64,000 bases of DNA from CATOSP01 sp965237775 (GTDB taxonomy: Bacteria; Chloroflexota; Dehalococcoidia; Lucifugimonadales; UBA3495), in NCBI GenBank assembly GCA_965237775.1, contig OZ250155.1, positions 372,001 through 436,000 on the forward strand, in the 5' to 3' direction. A model generated the notes under the pieces. It was not told the origin of the DNA, did no database searches, and saw nothing but the letters and a program-made list of their open reading frames with translations. Of the stretch, positions 35,182-42,671 are shown in pieces; the first letter of the stretch is position 1, and every line of letters starts with the position of its first letter. Both the position numbers and the translations under genes were made by a program.

Positions 35182-36147
35182 ATGAGAAGCTCCAGGACCC
35201 GCGAAAAGCGCAGAGGCTCGCGCAAACCGCTGTATCTCACCCTGATGTTGGTGTTGGTCGTGGCGGCCGGCATCGGCGTGGCTTACTTTGTGCAAGGATT
35301 CGGCCCGCTGGCAGCCAAGGACACTCCGGTCGAACCCCAGTCCATCCAGGCCGAGGCCCCAGTCAAGGCCCAAGAACCGGCTTTGGTCCCAGCGGTAGAA
35401 CCCGTGGTAAACGAGACGGCGTCCCAGGCTCTCAGTCCGGAACCGACGGCGACTCCCGAGCCCACTCAGTTGCCGGAAGCGGTTCCCCAAGCGCCGGTGG
35501 AACAGCCGGCGCAGATCGACCAGACTCCCCAGCAAGCCACGGAGGTCGTTCCCGAAGTCGCCCCCGAGCCTACCCTCGAGGAGAAGCGTGCCGCGGCGAT
35601 GGAATTGTTGCCCGACGTGGAATTCGGGGAGGTGCTGGAAGAAGGCTTCGGTTACCTGAAACTGCCGGGCGGCGAACTGGTGGATACCTGGTACACCTTC
35701 CAAGTCGACACCCGAAACGGAAACATAACGATATACATGGCCCAGTTCGACTCCGCTCTGGAGTCCATCTTGACCACGTTGAAGGTGGCCAATTACGCCC
35801 AGGGCGAGGAACTGCAGAATGCGGACATCACCCTTTATTACTCTGACGGTTCCGAGCGGATCATATCCCTGAACAACGCCGACGGCACCATCAGGCTAGT
35901 TCAGCACTACAACTTGCCCTTTGGCCCAAGTGTGTTTTCACCGCCGCTGCGCCGGGAGTTGGTGTTTTACGGCATGGAGCTACGGGACCAGGCCGGGGAC
36001 ACCATAGTTGAACTCCATCTCGATGTGAGCGGCCTATCCGACAGCGAAGAGATGGTATTCGAGAAGCAGGCGCCTGTTGAGGTGGGCAACGCGCTCCACG
36101 AAATCAGGCAACTGGTGGACCAGATCGAAGAACAACGGAAACGCTAA
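35182..36147 (+). CDS. Membrane-anchored proline-rich protein linked to tubulin-like gene
   Basis: A 321-residue protein of unknown family. A strongly basic N-terminus (RSSRTREKRRGSRK) is followed by one transmembrane helix (17-38), a Pro/Glu/Ala/Gln-rich linker (about 45-135) and a predominantly beta-strand domain (about 140-290). A charged C-terminal helix ends QIEEQRKR. By the positive-inside rule the N-terminus is cytoplasmic and the folded domain outside. The strong AGGAGGAGG ribosome site, close spacing and the terminator right after suggest one transcript with the tubulin-like GTPase. A role as membrane tether or envelope sensor for the filament is inference. Confidence 0.75.
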   Translation: MRSSRTREKRRGSRKPLYLTLMLVLVVAAGIGVAYFVQGFGPLAAKDTPVEPQSIQAEAPVKAQEPALVPAVEPVVNETASQALSPEPTATPEPTQLPEAVPQAPVEQPAQIDQTPQQATEVVPEVAPEPTLEEKRAAAMELLPDVEFGEVLEEGFGYLKLPGGELVDTWYTFQVDTRNGNITIYMAQFDSALESILTTLKVANYAQGEELQNADITLYYSDGSERIISLNNADGTIRLVQHYNLPFGPSVFSPPLRRELVFYGMELRDQAGDTIVELHLDVSGLSDSEEMVFEKQAPVEVGNALHEIRQLVDQIEEQRKR

Positions 36148-36180
36148 CACGTCCCACGGGGGCAAATAGAGTTGGTCCTC

Positions 36181-36214
36181 GAGCGGCGCCCTCGACGGGG
36201 CGCCGCTCCTTTTT
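36181..36214 (+). terminator. Rho-independent terminator
   Basis: A perfect 11-bp GC-rich stem (GAGCGGCGCCC/GGGCGCCGCTC), 6-nt loop and five Ts, placed 33 bases after the membrane-anchored protein gene. It closes the tubulin-like operon. Confidence 0.88.
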
Positions 36215-36309
36215 GCGAATGGAGCAAAGAGCTGGCCGCAGCTAGGGCCAACTCCGCCCCGCTTCCTATTCGGGGAATACGGCTCGTACTTGGAACCTTG
36301 CGGTTTTGC

Positions 36310-36338
36310 TTGTGCGCAGCCCATCCCTCTGCTACAAT
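36310..36338 (+). promoter_or_regulatory. Candidate sigma-70 promoter of dienelactone hydrolase gene
   Basis: TTGTGC at 36310-36315 and TACAAT at 36333-36338 with 17-bp spacing, about 120 bases before the start codon. The -10 is good (5 of 6), the -35 weak. Confidence 0.4.
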
Positions 36339-36459
36339 CTGCGCTGCGCCGTCTACGGCAAAGAGCAGACGCCGCGGCCATTTAATTGGGCCGTAAAGTC
36401 GAGTCGTAGACCCTCGGCAAAACCGGTATCGAGCTAAAATGCGATTAGGAGGTCACGAG

Positions 36460-37233
36460 ATGCCTTCATTCTGGGAGAACCTGCGATTCGCTGGAGAACG
36501 CGAGCAAGACGACTTGCACGGCTATCAAGGGCAGGACATGCCCTGCTACGTGAGCCATCCCCTGCCGTCAGCCGGCAATTCATTCCCTGGGATCGTTGTG
36601 GTGCAAGAGGCCTTCGGGGTCACCCGCCACATGGAGAAAGTCTGCGATCGCTTCGCCCAAGAGGGTTACGTTGCATTCGCCCCGGCGCTGTACCACCGCG
36701 AGGAACCCAACCCCAAATTGGGATATAACGAGATGCCTGCCGTACAGCGGCTCATGGGCAACTTGAACGATGAAGAATTGGTCGAGGACATCAACGAGGT
36801 CATAAAGTACAGCCAGTCAGACCAGTTCCGGCGGACCAACGGCCAGAAAATCGGGATCGTCGGCTACTGCGTCGGCGGGCGCATTACCTATCTAGCCGCC
36901 ACCAGTTGCGCGGGGCTCAGCGCGGCTTCCGTGTACTACGGCGGTCGCATATTGGTCCCGTTTGGGGACGGCCCCGCTCCCGTGGACCTCACCAACCGGA
37001 TCTCGATTCCCGTGATGGGCAACTTCGGCGCGGACGATGCCAACCCGTCACCCGATGACGTGGCCCAAATAGAGGCCGCCCTGCAAGCGGCCGGGGTAAC
37101 CCACGACTTCAAAATGTATGACGGCGCCGGTCACGGGTTCAACTGCGACGAGCGCGACAGCTACAACGAAGCCGCGGCAAATGACGCCCTTGACCGCACG
37201 CTTGCGTGGTTCAACCAATACCTGAAGAGCTAA
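36460..37233 (+). CDS. Dienelactone hydrolase family protein
   Basis: A 257-residue alpha/beta hydrolase of the dienelactone hydrolase family. The start at 36460 has AGGAGG 8 bases upstream; an ATG at 36439 is less likely. The nucleophile elbow is GYCVGGR, with Cys as in true dienelactone hydrolases; the acid is in 'NFGADDANPSPDD' and the base His in 'YDGAGHGF'. It opens dienelactones or related lactones, or acts as a carboxymethylenebutenolidase-like esterase. The terminator after it faces the decarboxylase genes. Confidence 0.92.
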   Translation: MPSFWENLRFAGEREQDDLHGYQGQDMPCYVSHPLPSAGNSFPGIVVVQEAFGVTRHMEKVCDRFAQEGYVAFAPALYHREEPNPKLGYNEMPAVQRLMGNLNDEELVEDINEVIKYSQSDQFRRTNGQKIGIVGYCVGGRITYLAATSCAGLSAASVYYGGRILVPFGDGPAPVDLTNRISIPVMGNFGADDANPSPDDVAQIEAALQAAGVTHDFKMYDGAGHGFNCDERDSYNEAAANDALDRTLAWFNQYLKS

Positions 37234-37283
37234 CCAGTCCCAACTGAGGCGGGGGCAGCCCTCCCGCCAATGGCCGGAAAGAT

Positions 37284-37321
37284 AAGGTCCCGGTCGGCGA
37301 TAATCCGTTGACCGGGACTTT
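37284..37321. terminator. Bidirectional terminator between convergent genes
   Basis: A 9-bp stem GTCCCGGTC/GACCGGGAC (37287-37295 and 37310-37318), extended by A-T pairs, lies between the hydrolase and the convergent decarboxylase genes. T residues follow on the + strand and short T/A runs flank it on both strands. Confidence 0.5.
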
Positions 37322-37343
37322 GGCGTTTGGGACTGGACCGGGG

Positions 37344-37898
37344 TTAATCCAAAAACGCGTCGCGCATCCTGTAGATGGTCAGCTCCGGCTCGATGGGCGC
37401 CACCGGCATGTAACCGGCCTCTTCGATCTTCGCCACAATAAACCAGGGCCCCGGTTCCTCCAACGCGGTCTGGAAAACCGTTCCCAGCTCTTCCAGGTCG
37501 GATACCGTCGCGGTCCGGGGTATGTTGCAACTCTCCGCCACCTGGGCCAGGTCGGTCCCTTTGGCTGTGTGGCTGGGCTGGTGACCCGTCTGCCCCCACT
37601 CCTCGTTGTCCCAGACGACTACTATCAGGTTCTGCGGCTGTTCTCTCCCTATTGTCGCAATCGTGCCCAGGTTCATCAGGAGAGACCCATCACCGTCCAG
37701 TGAAATGACCTGCTCGTCGGTGGACACTGCCATGCCCAACGCAATGGAAGAGCAGAGACCCATGCTGCCGTAGGTGTAGAAATTCTTGTCCCGGTGGCCA
37801 ACGTGCCATAGCTCGTCGGTGGTAGGGCCAAGGTTGGAGACTATTGCCCTGTCGCCCGCAAGGGACACTATCAGCTTGGTCGCGTCGAACCTAAGCAA
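37344..37898 (-). CDS. Thiamine-diphosphate decarboxylase, beta subunit (sulfo-/phosphonopyruvate type)
   Basis: A 184-residue TPP-binding subunit. The TTG start at 37898 overlaps the alpha-subunit stop (TTGCTTAG) and has GGGGG five bases upstream. The TPP motif is GDGSLLMN (69-76) ending at WDNEEW (96-101), and 'YTYGSMGLCSSIALGMA' is the typical preceding segment. Length and split match ComE of sulfopyruvate decarboxylase and the C-terminal half of phosphonopyruvate decarboxylase. The 2-oxoacid used cannot be told from sequence; a sulfonate would fit organosulfur metabolism reported for SAR202. Confidence 0.85.
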   Translation of the reverse strand: MLRFDATKLIVSLAGDRAIVSNLGPTTDELWHVGHRDKNFYTYGSMGLCSSIALGMAVSTDEQVISLDGDGSLLMNLGTIATIGREQPQNLIVVVWDNEEWGQTGHQPSHTAKGTDLAQVAESCNIPRTATVSDLEELGTVFQTALEEPGPWFIVAKIEEAGYMPVAPIEPELTIYRMRDAFLD

Positions 37899-38397
37899 GC
37901 TTACCCCCGTGCAATAGCTGGGTGAGGCAAATCGCAACGGGTTGCCGGTTGGCGTGGCATAGCTTCAGCGCCCCGTCCACCACCCTGTCCATCTTGTATT
38001 CGTCCTCCAGGGTGAAGTGGACCAGTCCTAGAAGGTCCAAAATCGGCCGGGTGGTGCGTCCCATCGCCACCTGCGCGATGTTGAACTCGCCGGGGCCACC
38101 ACGGAGGTTGATAAAAAGGGGAATAGGCGTCCGAGCGGGGATGCACAGGCTGGCCAGAGCGTTGACTGAGTTGCCGAAACCGCTGGACTGCATAAATACA
38201 GCGGCGTTCCGCCCAACCGCGTAACCCCCCACAGCGATACCAATAGCCTCCTCTTCCCGAGAGGCCGAGACCAGGTGAAAGAAGGGGTCTTCCTCGATCA
38301 GCCTGGTTACCTGGTGGATGGAGATGTCCGGCACATAAGCAATCAGGGAAGTGTCCCAGTCCTTAAGCGCCTGGACTATGGTTTCAGCCCAGTTCAT
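37891..38397 (-). CDS. Thiamine-diphosphate decarboxylase, alpha subunit (sulfo-/phosphonopyruvate type)
   Basis: A 168-residue pyrimidine-binding subunit matching ComD. The start at 38397 has GGAGGAG about 9 bases upstream; the frame is open to 38469. The catalytic Glu that activates TPP is in 'SASREEEAIGIAVGGY' (45-60), followed by 'FMQSSGFGNSVNALASL' typical of this family. Overlaps the beta-subunit gene by 8 bases, so the two chains should be made together and assemble into one enzyme. Confidence 0.85.
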   Translation of the reverse strand: MNWAETIVQALKDWDTSLIAYVPDISIHQVTRLIEEDPFFHLVSASREEEAIGIAVGGYAVGRNAAVFMQSSGFGNSVNALASLCIPARTPIPLFINLRGGPGEFNIAQVAMGRTTRPILDLLGLVHFTLEDEYKMDRVVDGALKLCHANRQPVAICLTQLLHGGKLA

Positions 38398-38600
38398 TGG
38401 TTCGCGCTCCTCCGTCAGGAGAGTCCGGGTGATTTTCGTCTTCCGGGAACGGGAGGAGCCAACGGCCAACCCCCTGTCCGAAAGCAGCCTAAACCATATC
38501 AGCGGCCTATTGGAATGTCAAAGGGAAATTCGAATGGAACAGGCCCGCCGTGACGCGCTTCAAAGTTGCGGCTGGAGCACAGCGGGTATATAACTACCTA

Positions 38601-38640
38601 CCGGAGACGGCCGGAGACGGCCGGAGACGGCGGAGACGGC
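38601..38640. repeat. Short tandem repeat, 10-bp unit x4
   Basis: Three exact copies of CCGGAGACGG and a fourth shortened copy lie just upstream of a CoA-transferase gene, outside the chosen coding region. Probably slippage-generated; the copy number could differ between strains. Confidence 0.8.
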
Positions 38641-38687
38641 CCGTGGCCGCCGTTGCGTATGCCGGGACTCCAAGGGAGACTCCGCCT

Positions 38688-39908
38688 ATGGCGCTCGACC
38701 TCTTTGATGGATTAAATGTGCTTGATCTCGGTCGAGGGATCAGCGGGCCGTTCTGCGCCAAGCTCTTTGCCGACCTCGGCGCGCGTGTGGTCAAGGTGGA
38801 GCCCAGCAGCGGCGATCCGTCCCGGCGTGCGGGACCATTCCCCGGCGGCGACCCGGACCAGGAAGCCAGCGGCCTCTTCCTCGCCCTGAACGCCAACAAA
38901 TTGGGCGTCACCCTCGACGTTGAGTCGCCGACCGGAAAGGACCTGCTTCTCCGGTTGGCCGAACAGGCGGACTTGCTGGTAGAGAGCTATCATCCGTCAT
39001 ATCTTCCCGGGATTGGCCTGGACTTCCAAACTTTCCACGCCCGCAATCCACGGCTTATAATGACCTCGGTCACGCCACTGGGCCAATCCGGGCCCTGGGC
39101 CGAGTTCAACGCCAACAACCTTCTGCTCTCCGACCTAAGCGGCCATTCCAGAGAACACCCCGGCCCGGTGGACGAACCTGCGGAACAACCGCCTTTGCAA
39201 TTGGCGGCCCATCAAGGCGAGTTTCTGGCCGGGCTGGCCGGGGCGTCGGCGTCCGTCCTGGCGTTAAATCGCCGTAGGCTGCATGGGGAGGGCTGCCATG
39301 TCGACGTTTCGGGCATGGAAGCGTTGGCCCTTCTGTCCCAGACCACCCTGGCCGAATTCTCCCTGGGCAGACCTCCCCGGAGCCGGTTGCGTGAAGGGGC
39401 TAGGAGACAGGCCCTTCTAGTGCTTCTACCCTGCCGGGACGGATATGTTGGCATTTCACCACGGCAACAGGACCAGTGGGAGCGGTTCGTCGAATTGATG
39501 GACAGTCCCGAATGGGCCGGCAACGAAAAGTTCGCCACCACCGACAGCAGGCTGGCAAATTGGGGGGAATTGGAACCCCTGCTGACTGCGTGGACCCAGG
39601 AACGGAGCAAGGAAGAGGTTTACCGGATGGCCCAAGGCAGCCGTATCCCATCCTTCCCGTTGAACACAGCGGCGGACCTATTTACCTCAGCTCAATTGAA
39701 GGCAAGGGAGTTCTTCATCGAAGTTGACCATCCGAAAACGGGCAACCTTCGTTTTCCGGGATTCCCGGCCAAGTTCGCGTCAGGCAAGCGGTTGGAAATG
39801 ACTCCCGCCCCGTCTCTGGGCAAAGACAATCAGGATGTATTCGGCGAATCGGGCCTCGGCTTGAGCGACGATGAAGTTGTGACTCTGAGGTCTCAGGGAA
39901 TCATATAG
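38688..39908 (+). CDS. CaiB/BaiF CoA-transferase family III (3)
   Basis: A 406-residue family III CoA-transferase from the ATG at 38688, where GGGAG lies about 9 bases upstream and the family N-terminus 'FDGLNVLDLGRGISGPFCAK' begins. The longer frame from 38550 would encode the tandem repeat as polyarginine, which is not credible. Family blocks include 'DLGARVVKVEPSSGDPSRR' and 'NPRLIMTSVTPLGQSGPW'. Followed by the flavin reductase and another transferase in the same direction. Confidence 0.92.
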   Translation: MALDLFDGLNVLDLGRGISGPFCAKLFADLGARVVKVEPSSGDPSRRAGPFPGGDPDQEASGLFLALNANKLGVTLDVESPTGKDLLLRLAEQADLLVESYHPSYLPGIGLDFQTFHARNPRLIMTSVTPLGQSGPWAEFNANNLLLSDLSGHSREHPGPVDEPAEQPPLQLAAHQGEFLAGLAGASASVLALNRRRLHGEGCHVDVSGMEALALLSQTTLAEFSLGRPPRSRLREGARRQALLVLLPCRDGYVGISPRQQDQWERFVELMDSPEWAGNEKFATTDSRLANWGELEPLLTAWTQERSKEEVYRMAQGSRIPSFPLNTAADLFTSAQLKAREFFIEVDHPKTGNLRFPGFPAKFASGKRLEMTPAPSLGKDNQDVFGESGLGLSDDEVVTLRSQGII

Positions 39909-39940
39909 TCAATAATCTTCAGCCAGTGGAGGTCCCACAG

Positions 39941-40579
39941 GTGAAAATAGATCCCAAAACCTTCGAACGGTTCAACGCGGTGCTAACGGGCGTGGTCGTG
40001 CCCCGCCCCATAGCCTTCGTCTCGACAGTGTCAGCCGGCGGCGTGGCCAACCTGGCCCCATACTCCTTCTTCAACGCCGTGTCCTACGACCCGCCGACCA
40101 TCGTTTTCTCCTCGTCCAGGCACACCGAGCGCAAGGCCAAAGACACCCTGGCCAACATCGAGGCAACCGGCGAGTTCGTAGTCAACGTGGTGGTGGACGA
40201 CATTGCCCATGCGATGAATTCCACTGCCGCCGAGTTCCCGGCTGACGTCGACGAATTCCAGGTCGCGGGCTTGACCGCAATACCTTCTGAAATCGTGCGC
40301 GCCCCCCGCGTCGCCGAATCTCCCGTGAACATGGAATGCCGTTTGAACCAGGTAGTGACCCTGGGCAGAGAGGGGCACCAACACGGGCTGGTCATCGGCG
40401 AGATTGTTCTGATGCACATCCGGGACGACATCATCGACGGCCACCGGATCAACCACCAGAGGTTGAAGCCCACCGGGAGGCTCGCCGGGAACATGTACTG
40501 CTTCACCGCCGACACCTATGAAATGGTACGGCCGGTGTACCAGCCGGAGCCTGTCCCGGAAGCGGCTGACAATGACTAA
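39941..40579 (+). CDS. Flavin reductase family protein
   Basis: A 212-residue FMN-binding split-barrel protein. The GTG at 39941 has GGAGG 8 bases upstream; a GTG at 39926 is possible. The family block 'RPIAFVSTVSAGGVANLAPYSFFNAVSYDPP' (about 22-52) and 'DTLANIEATGEFVVNVV' place it in the flavin reductase (RutF/HpaC-like) group. It may supply reduced flavin to a monooxygenase such as the LLM proteins of this genome. It lies between two CoA-transferases, overlapping the next by 8 bases. Confidence 0.9.
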   Translation: MKIDPKTFERFNAVLTGVVVPRPIAFVSTVSAGGVANLAPYSFFNAVSYDPPTIVFSSSRHTERKAKDTLANIEATGEFVVNVVVDDIAHAMNSTAAEFPADVDEFQVAGLTAIPSEIVRAPRVAESPVNMECRLNQVVTLGREGHQHGLVIGEIVLMHIRDDIIDGHRINHQRLKPTGRLAGNMYCFTADTYEMVRPVYQPEPVPEAADND

Positions 40580-41744
40580 CGCTCCCTTAGGTAACGTCCG
40601 GATAGCGGACTTTACCTGGCAGATTGCCGGACCGACCTGCACCCGCTACCTGGGTCTGATGGGAGCGGAAGTCATCCGCGTGGAGAGCAGCCGACGGCCC
40701 GACCCATACCGGGAGCGGACGATCAGCCATCTGATAAATCAGAACAAAAAGAGCATCACACTCAACCTCTCTCATCCGGAAGCGGTCAGCCTCGCCAAAC
40801 ATATTGCCTCCTTGAGCGATGTGGTCATTGAGAACTTTGCTCCGGGAGTCATCGAACGGTTGGGGCTGGGGTTCGAGGAATTGGCCCAGGAGAACCCCGA
40901 TATCATCATGGTATCCTCGGCGGGGCTGGGCCACACGGGGCCCGACTTGAACCAGGTGGCCTACGGGACCCTGGTTCAATGCTTCACCGGCTGGAGCGCC
41001 CTGCAAGGCTATCCGGGTCGAGGACCGGAAATAGGCGGCATCTGGACCGACCCCATGGTTGGGATGCTGGAAGTGTTCCTGGTCAACGCGGCGCTGCACC
41101 GCCGCTGGGAGCGCGGCGACGGCCAGTACATCGACCTGTCCATGGCCGAAGCCACCACCATGCTGCTCCCGGAAGCGGTGCTGGAATACGGGATGAATGG
41201 CCGGGTCCAGGAGCCCAAGGGGAACACCCACGACAGCGCAGCTCCCCACGGCAACTATCCCTGCCAGGGTGACGACCAGTGGATAGGAATTGCGGTGGAA
41301 AATGACGGCCAATGGCGTGGCCTGTGCGAGACGCTAGGCCACCCCGAGTGGCTGGAAGACCCCAGGTTCGAGACCAGCCTGAGCCGTTGGCGGAACCGGG
41401 AAACGCTGGACGAGCTTCTGGGCGCGGCAACATGCAATTGTGACGCGGCGCAATTGGCCGAAGCCCTTCAGAGACGCGGGACCCCGGCAGCCCCCTCCCT
41501 TTCGATTACCCAGCTATGGGATAACCCGCATTTACGGGCAAGAGGGTTCTTCCGCGACTTCAGGGACCACGATGGAACGAGCTATGAACTCCCTGGAGCG
41601 CCGTGGCGGTTTGATGGACAGCTAGAAGGGGAGATGGCGGCCCAACCCCTGAGAGGCGAGCACAACAGCTACGTGTTCGGGGAGTTGCTGGGTTTGTCCG
41701 AGCCGGAGATAGAAAAGCTGGTGGAAGAGCAAGTGATCTACTAG
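40572..41744 (+). CDS. CaiB/BaiF CoA-transferase family III (4)
   Basis: A 390-residue family III CoA-transferase from the ATG at 40572, inside the end of the flavin reductase gene. Family blocks: 'GNVRIADFTWQIAGPTCTRY', 'LMGAEVIRVESSRRPD', 'NPDIIMVSSAGLGHTGP' and 'YIDLSMAEATTMLL'. It is closer to transferase 1 at 14534 than to transferase 3 in the 'RKYDAM/ HGNYPCQGDD' region style, judged by eye. Acid substrate unknown. Confidence 0.92.
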   Translation: MTNAPLGNVRIADFTWQIAGPTCTRYLGLMGAEVIRVESSRRPDPYRERTISHLINQNKKSITLNLSHPEAVSLAKHIASLSDVVIENFAPGVIERLGLGFEELAQENPDIIMVSSAGLGHTGPDLNQVAYGTLVQCFTGWSALQGYPGRGPEIGGIWTDPMVGMLEVFLVNAALHRRWERGDGQYIDLSMAEATTMLLPEAVLEYGMNGRVQEPKGNTHDSAAPHGNYPCQGDDQWIGIAVENDGQWRGLCETLGHPEWLEDPRFETSLSRWRNRETLDELLGAATCNCDAAQLAEALQRRGTPAAPSLSITQLWDNPHLRARGFFRDFRDHDGTSYELPGAPWRFDGQLEGEMAAQPLRGEHNSYVFGELLGLSEPEIEKLVEEQVIY

Positions 41745-41760
41745 GCCGCGTTGCGGCGGG

Positions 41761-42219
41761 TTATCCCCGTTCCTCGTCAATAGTCCTGTCGTCGGCGTAG
41801 AACTCCTCGTCAAACCCGCCCCGGTAGGAGTTTAGAGCCCCTTCAAGCCTGTCCTGGAAGGTCTCGACATCCCGGGCTTGCAGCATGACCCGTTTCCCGG
41901 TTACTAGCTGGACCCTCAGGCGGTCTCCGATGGGCAAGCTTAACAGGTCCACGTGGGACACTTGTGTGAACGGAATAGTCCTGACACGTGGACGGCCATA
42001 CACGACAACGAGCGCGTCGGGGTAGATCCAGTATTGGCGGGGGTTAGTGAGCCAGGTGAATGCAAGGACCGCCAGTCCAACCAACAACAATAGAAAGTCA
42101 CCACCCTGCATCAACTGGTAAGCCCCCAGGACGACGACCGCGGCGGACAGGATCAAGGTGAGGTTGATCGAGCCTTTGTGTTGGTCCCAATGTATCGGCT
42201 GATTCGGGGGCTGTTCCAC
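41761..42219 (-). CDS. Membrane protein with bacterial PH-like domain
   Basis: A 152-residue protein with two adjacent transmembrane helices (about 18-60) and a C-terminal domain (65-130) with the strand pattern of bPH/YdbT-like domains: 'YWIYPDALVVVYGRPRVRTIPFTQVSHVDLL' in part. The tail is acidic. No enzymatic motif. It is convergent with transferase 4 and stands alone. Confidence 0.6.
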   Translation of the reverse strand: MEQPPNQPIHWDQHKGSINLTLILSAAVVVLGAYQLMQGGDFLLLLVGLAVLAFTWLTNPRQYWIYPDALVVVYGRPRVRTIPFTQVSHVDLLSLPIGDRLRVQLVTGKRVMLQARDVETFQDRLEGALNSYRGGFDEEFYADDRTIDEERG

Positions 42220-42273
42220 CCGTCAATTCTACCACACCGGCAATCGCCACGACAGGTTGCGACTGCCCCGTCG

Positions 42274-42555
42274 GCAGGGTCTTTCAAATGTCCAATCCTC
42301 GGCCCGGTGATGGATAGCCCCCCTTTGGCGAAAGGGGGTTGGGGGGATTTCCCGCTTCAGGCAAGGAACGTTTCGAGCGTAAGTTGGCCTCGAGAACATA
42401 TTTACACGACTGTCGAATCAGTAGCCGGGGAGCGGAATAGATTCATCCAGCATGTCTGACCCCGAAAAGAGGGGGAATCCACCTTAGTCCCCCTTAGTCC
42501 GCCTTTTGCGAAAAGGAGAGAATCATGCGCTTCCCTGACAACTAAAAGACCCTGC
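42274..42555. mobile_element. Second-family MITE, copy 2 (282 bp)
   Basis: An inverted copy of 29576-29837. Ends are GCAGGGTCTTTCAAATGTC and, read inward from the right, GCAGGGTCTTTTAGTTGTC. It is flanked by GCCCCGTCG and GCCCCGCCG (8 of 9 identical), a good target duplication. About 20 bases longer than copy 1, with scattered substitutions. Located between the PH-like protein gene and the mutase operon. Confidence 0.75.
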
Positions 42556-42671
42556 GCCCCGCCGGAGGCCCCGGTTGAGGCATTTGCCACCAAGGAAGTA
42601 CAATTGCCGTAATCTTTCTTCCCGGCGGCCGCCTCAGAAAACCCGCATCCGCGAATACACCCCGGAGGGGT

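Noticed and set aside
38601..38640. CRISPR-like repeat
   Set aside because: The units are contiguous with no spacers and are only 10 bp long; no cas genes occur in the window.
38550..38687. N-terminal extension of the third CoA-transferase
   Set aside because: It translates the tandem repeat into polyarginine and precedes the real family N-terminus, which has its own ribosome site.
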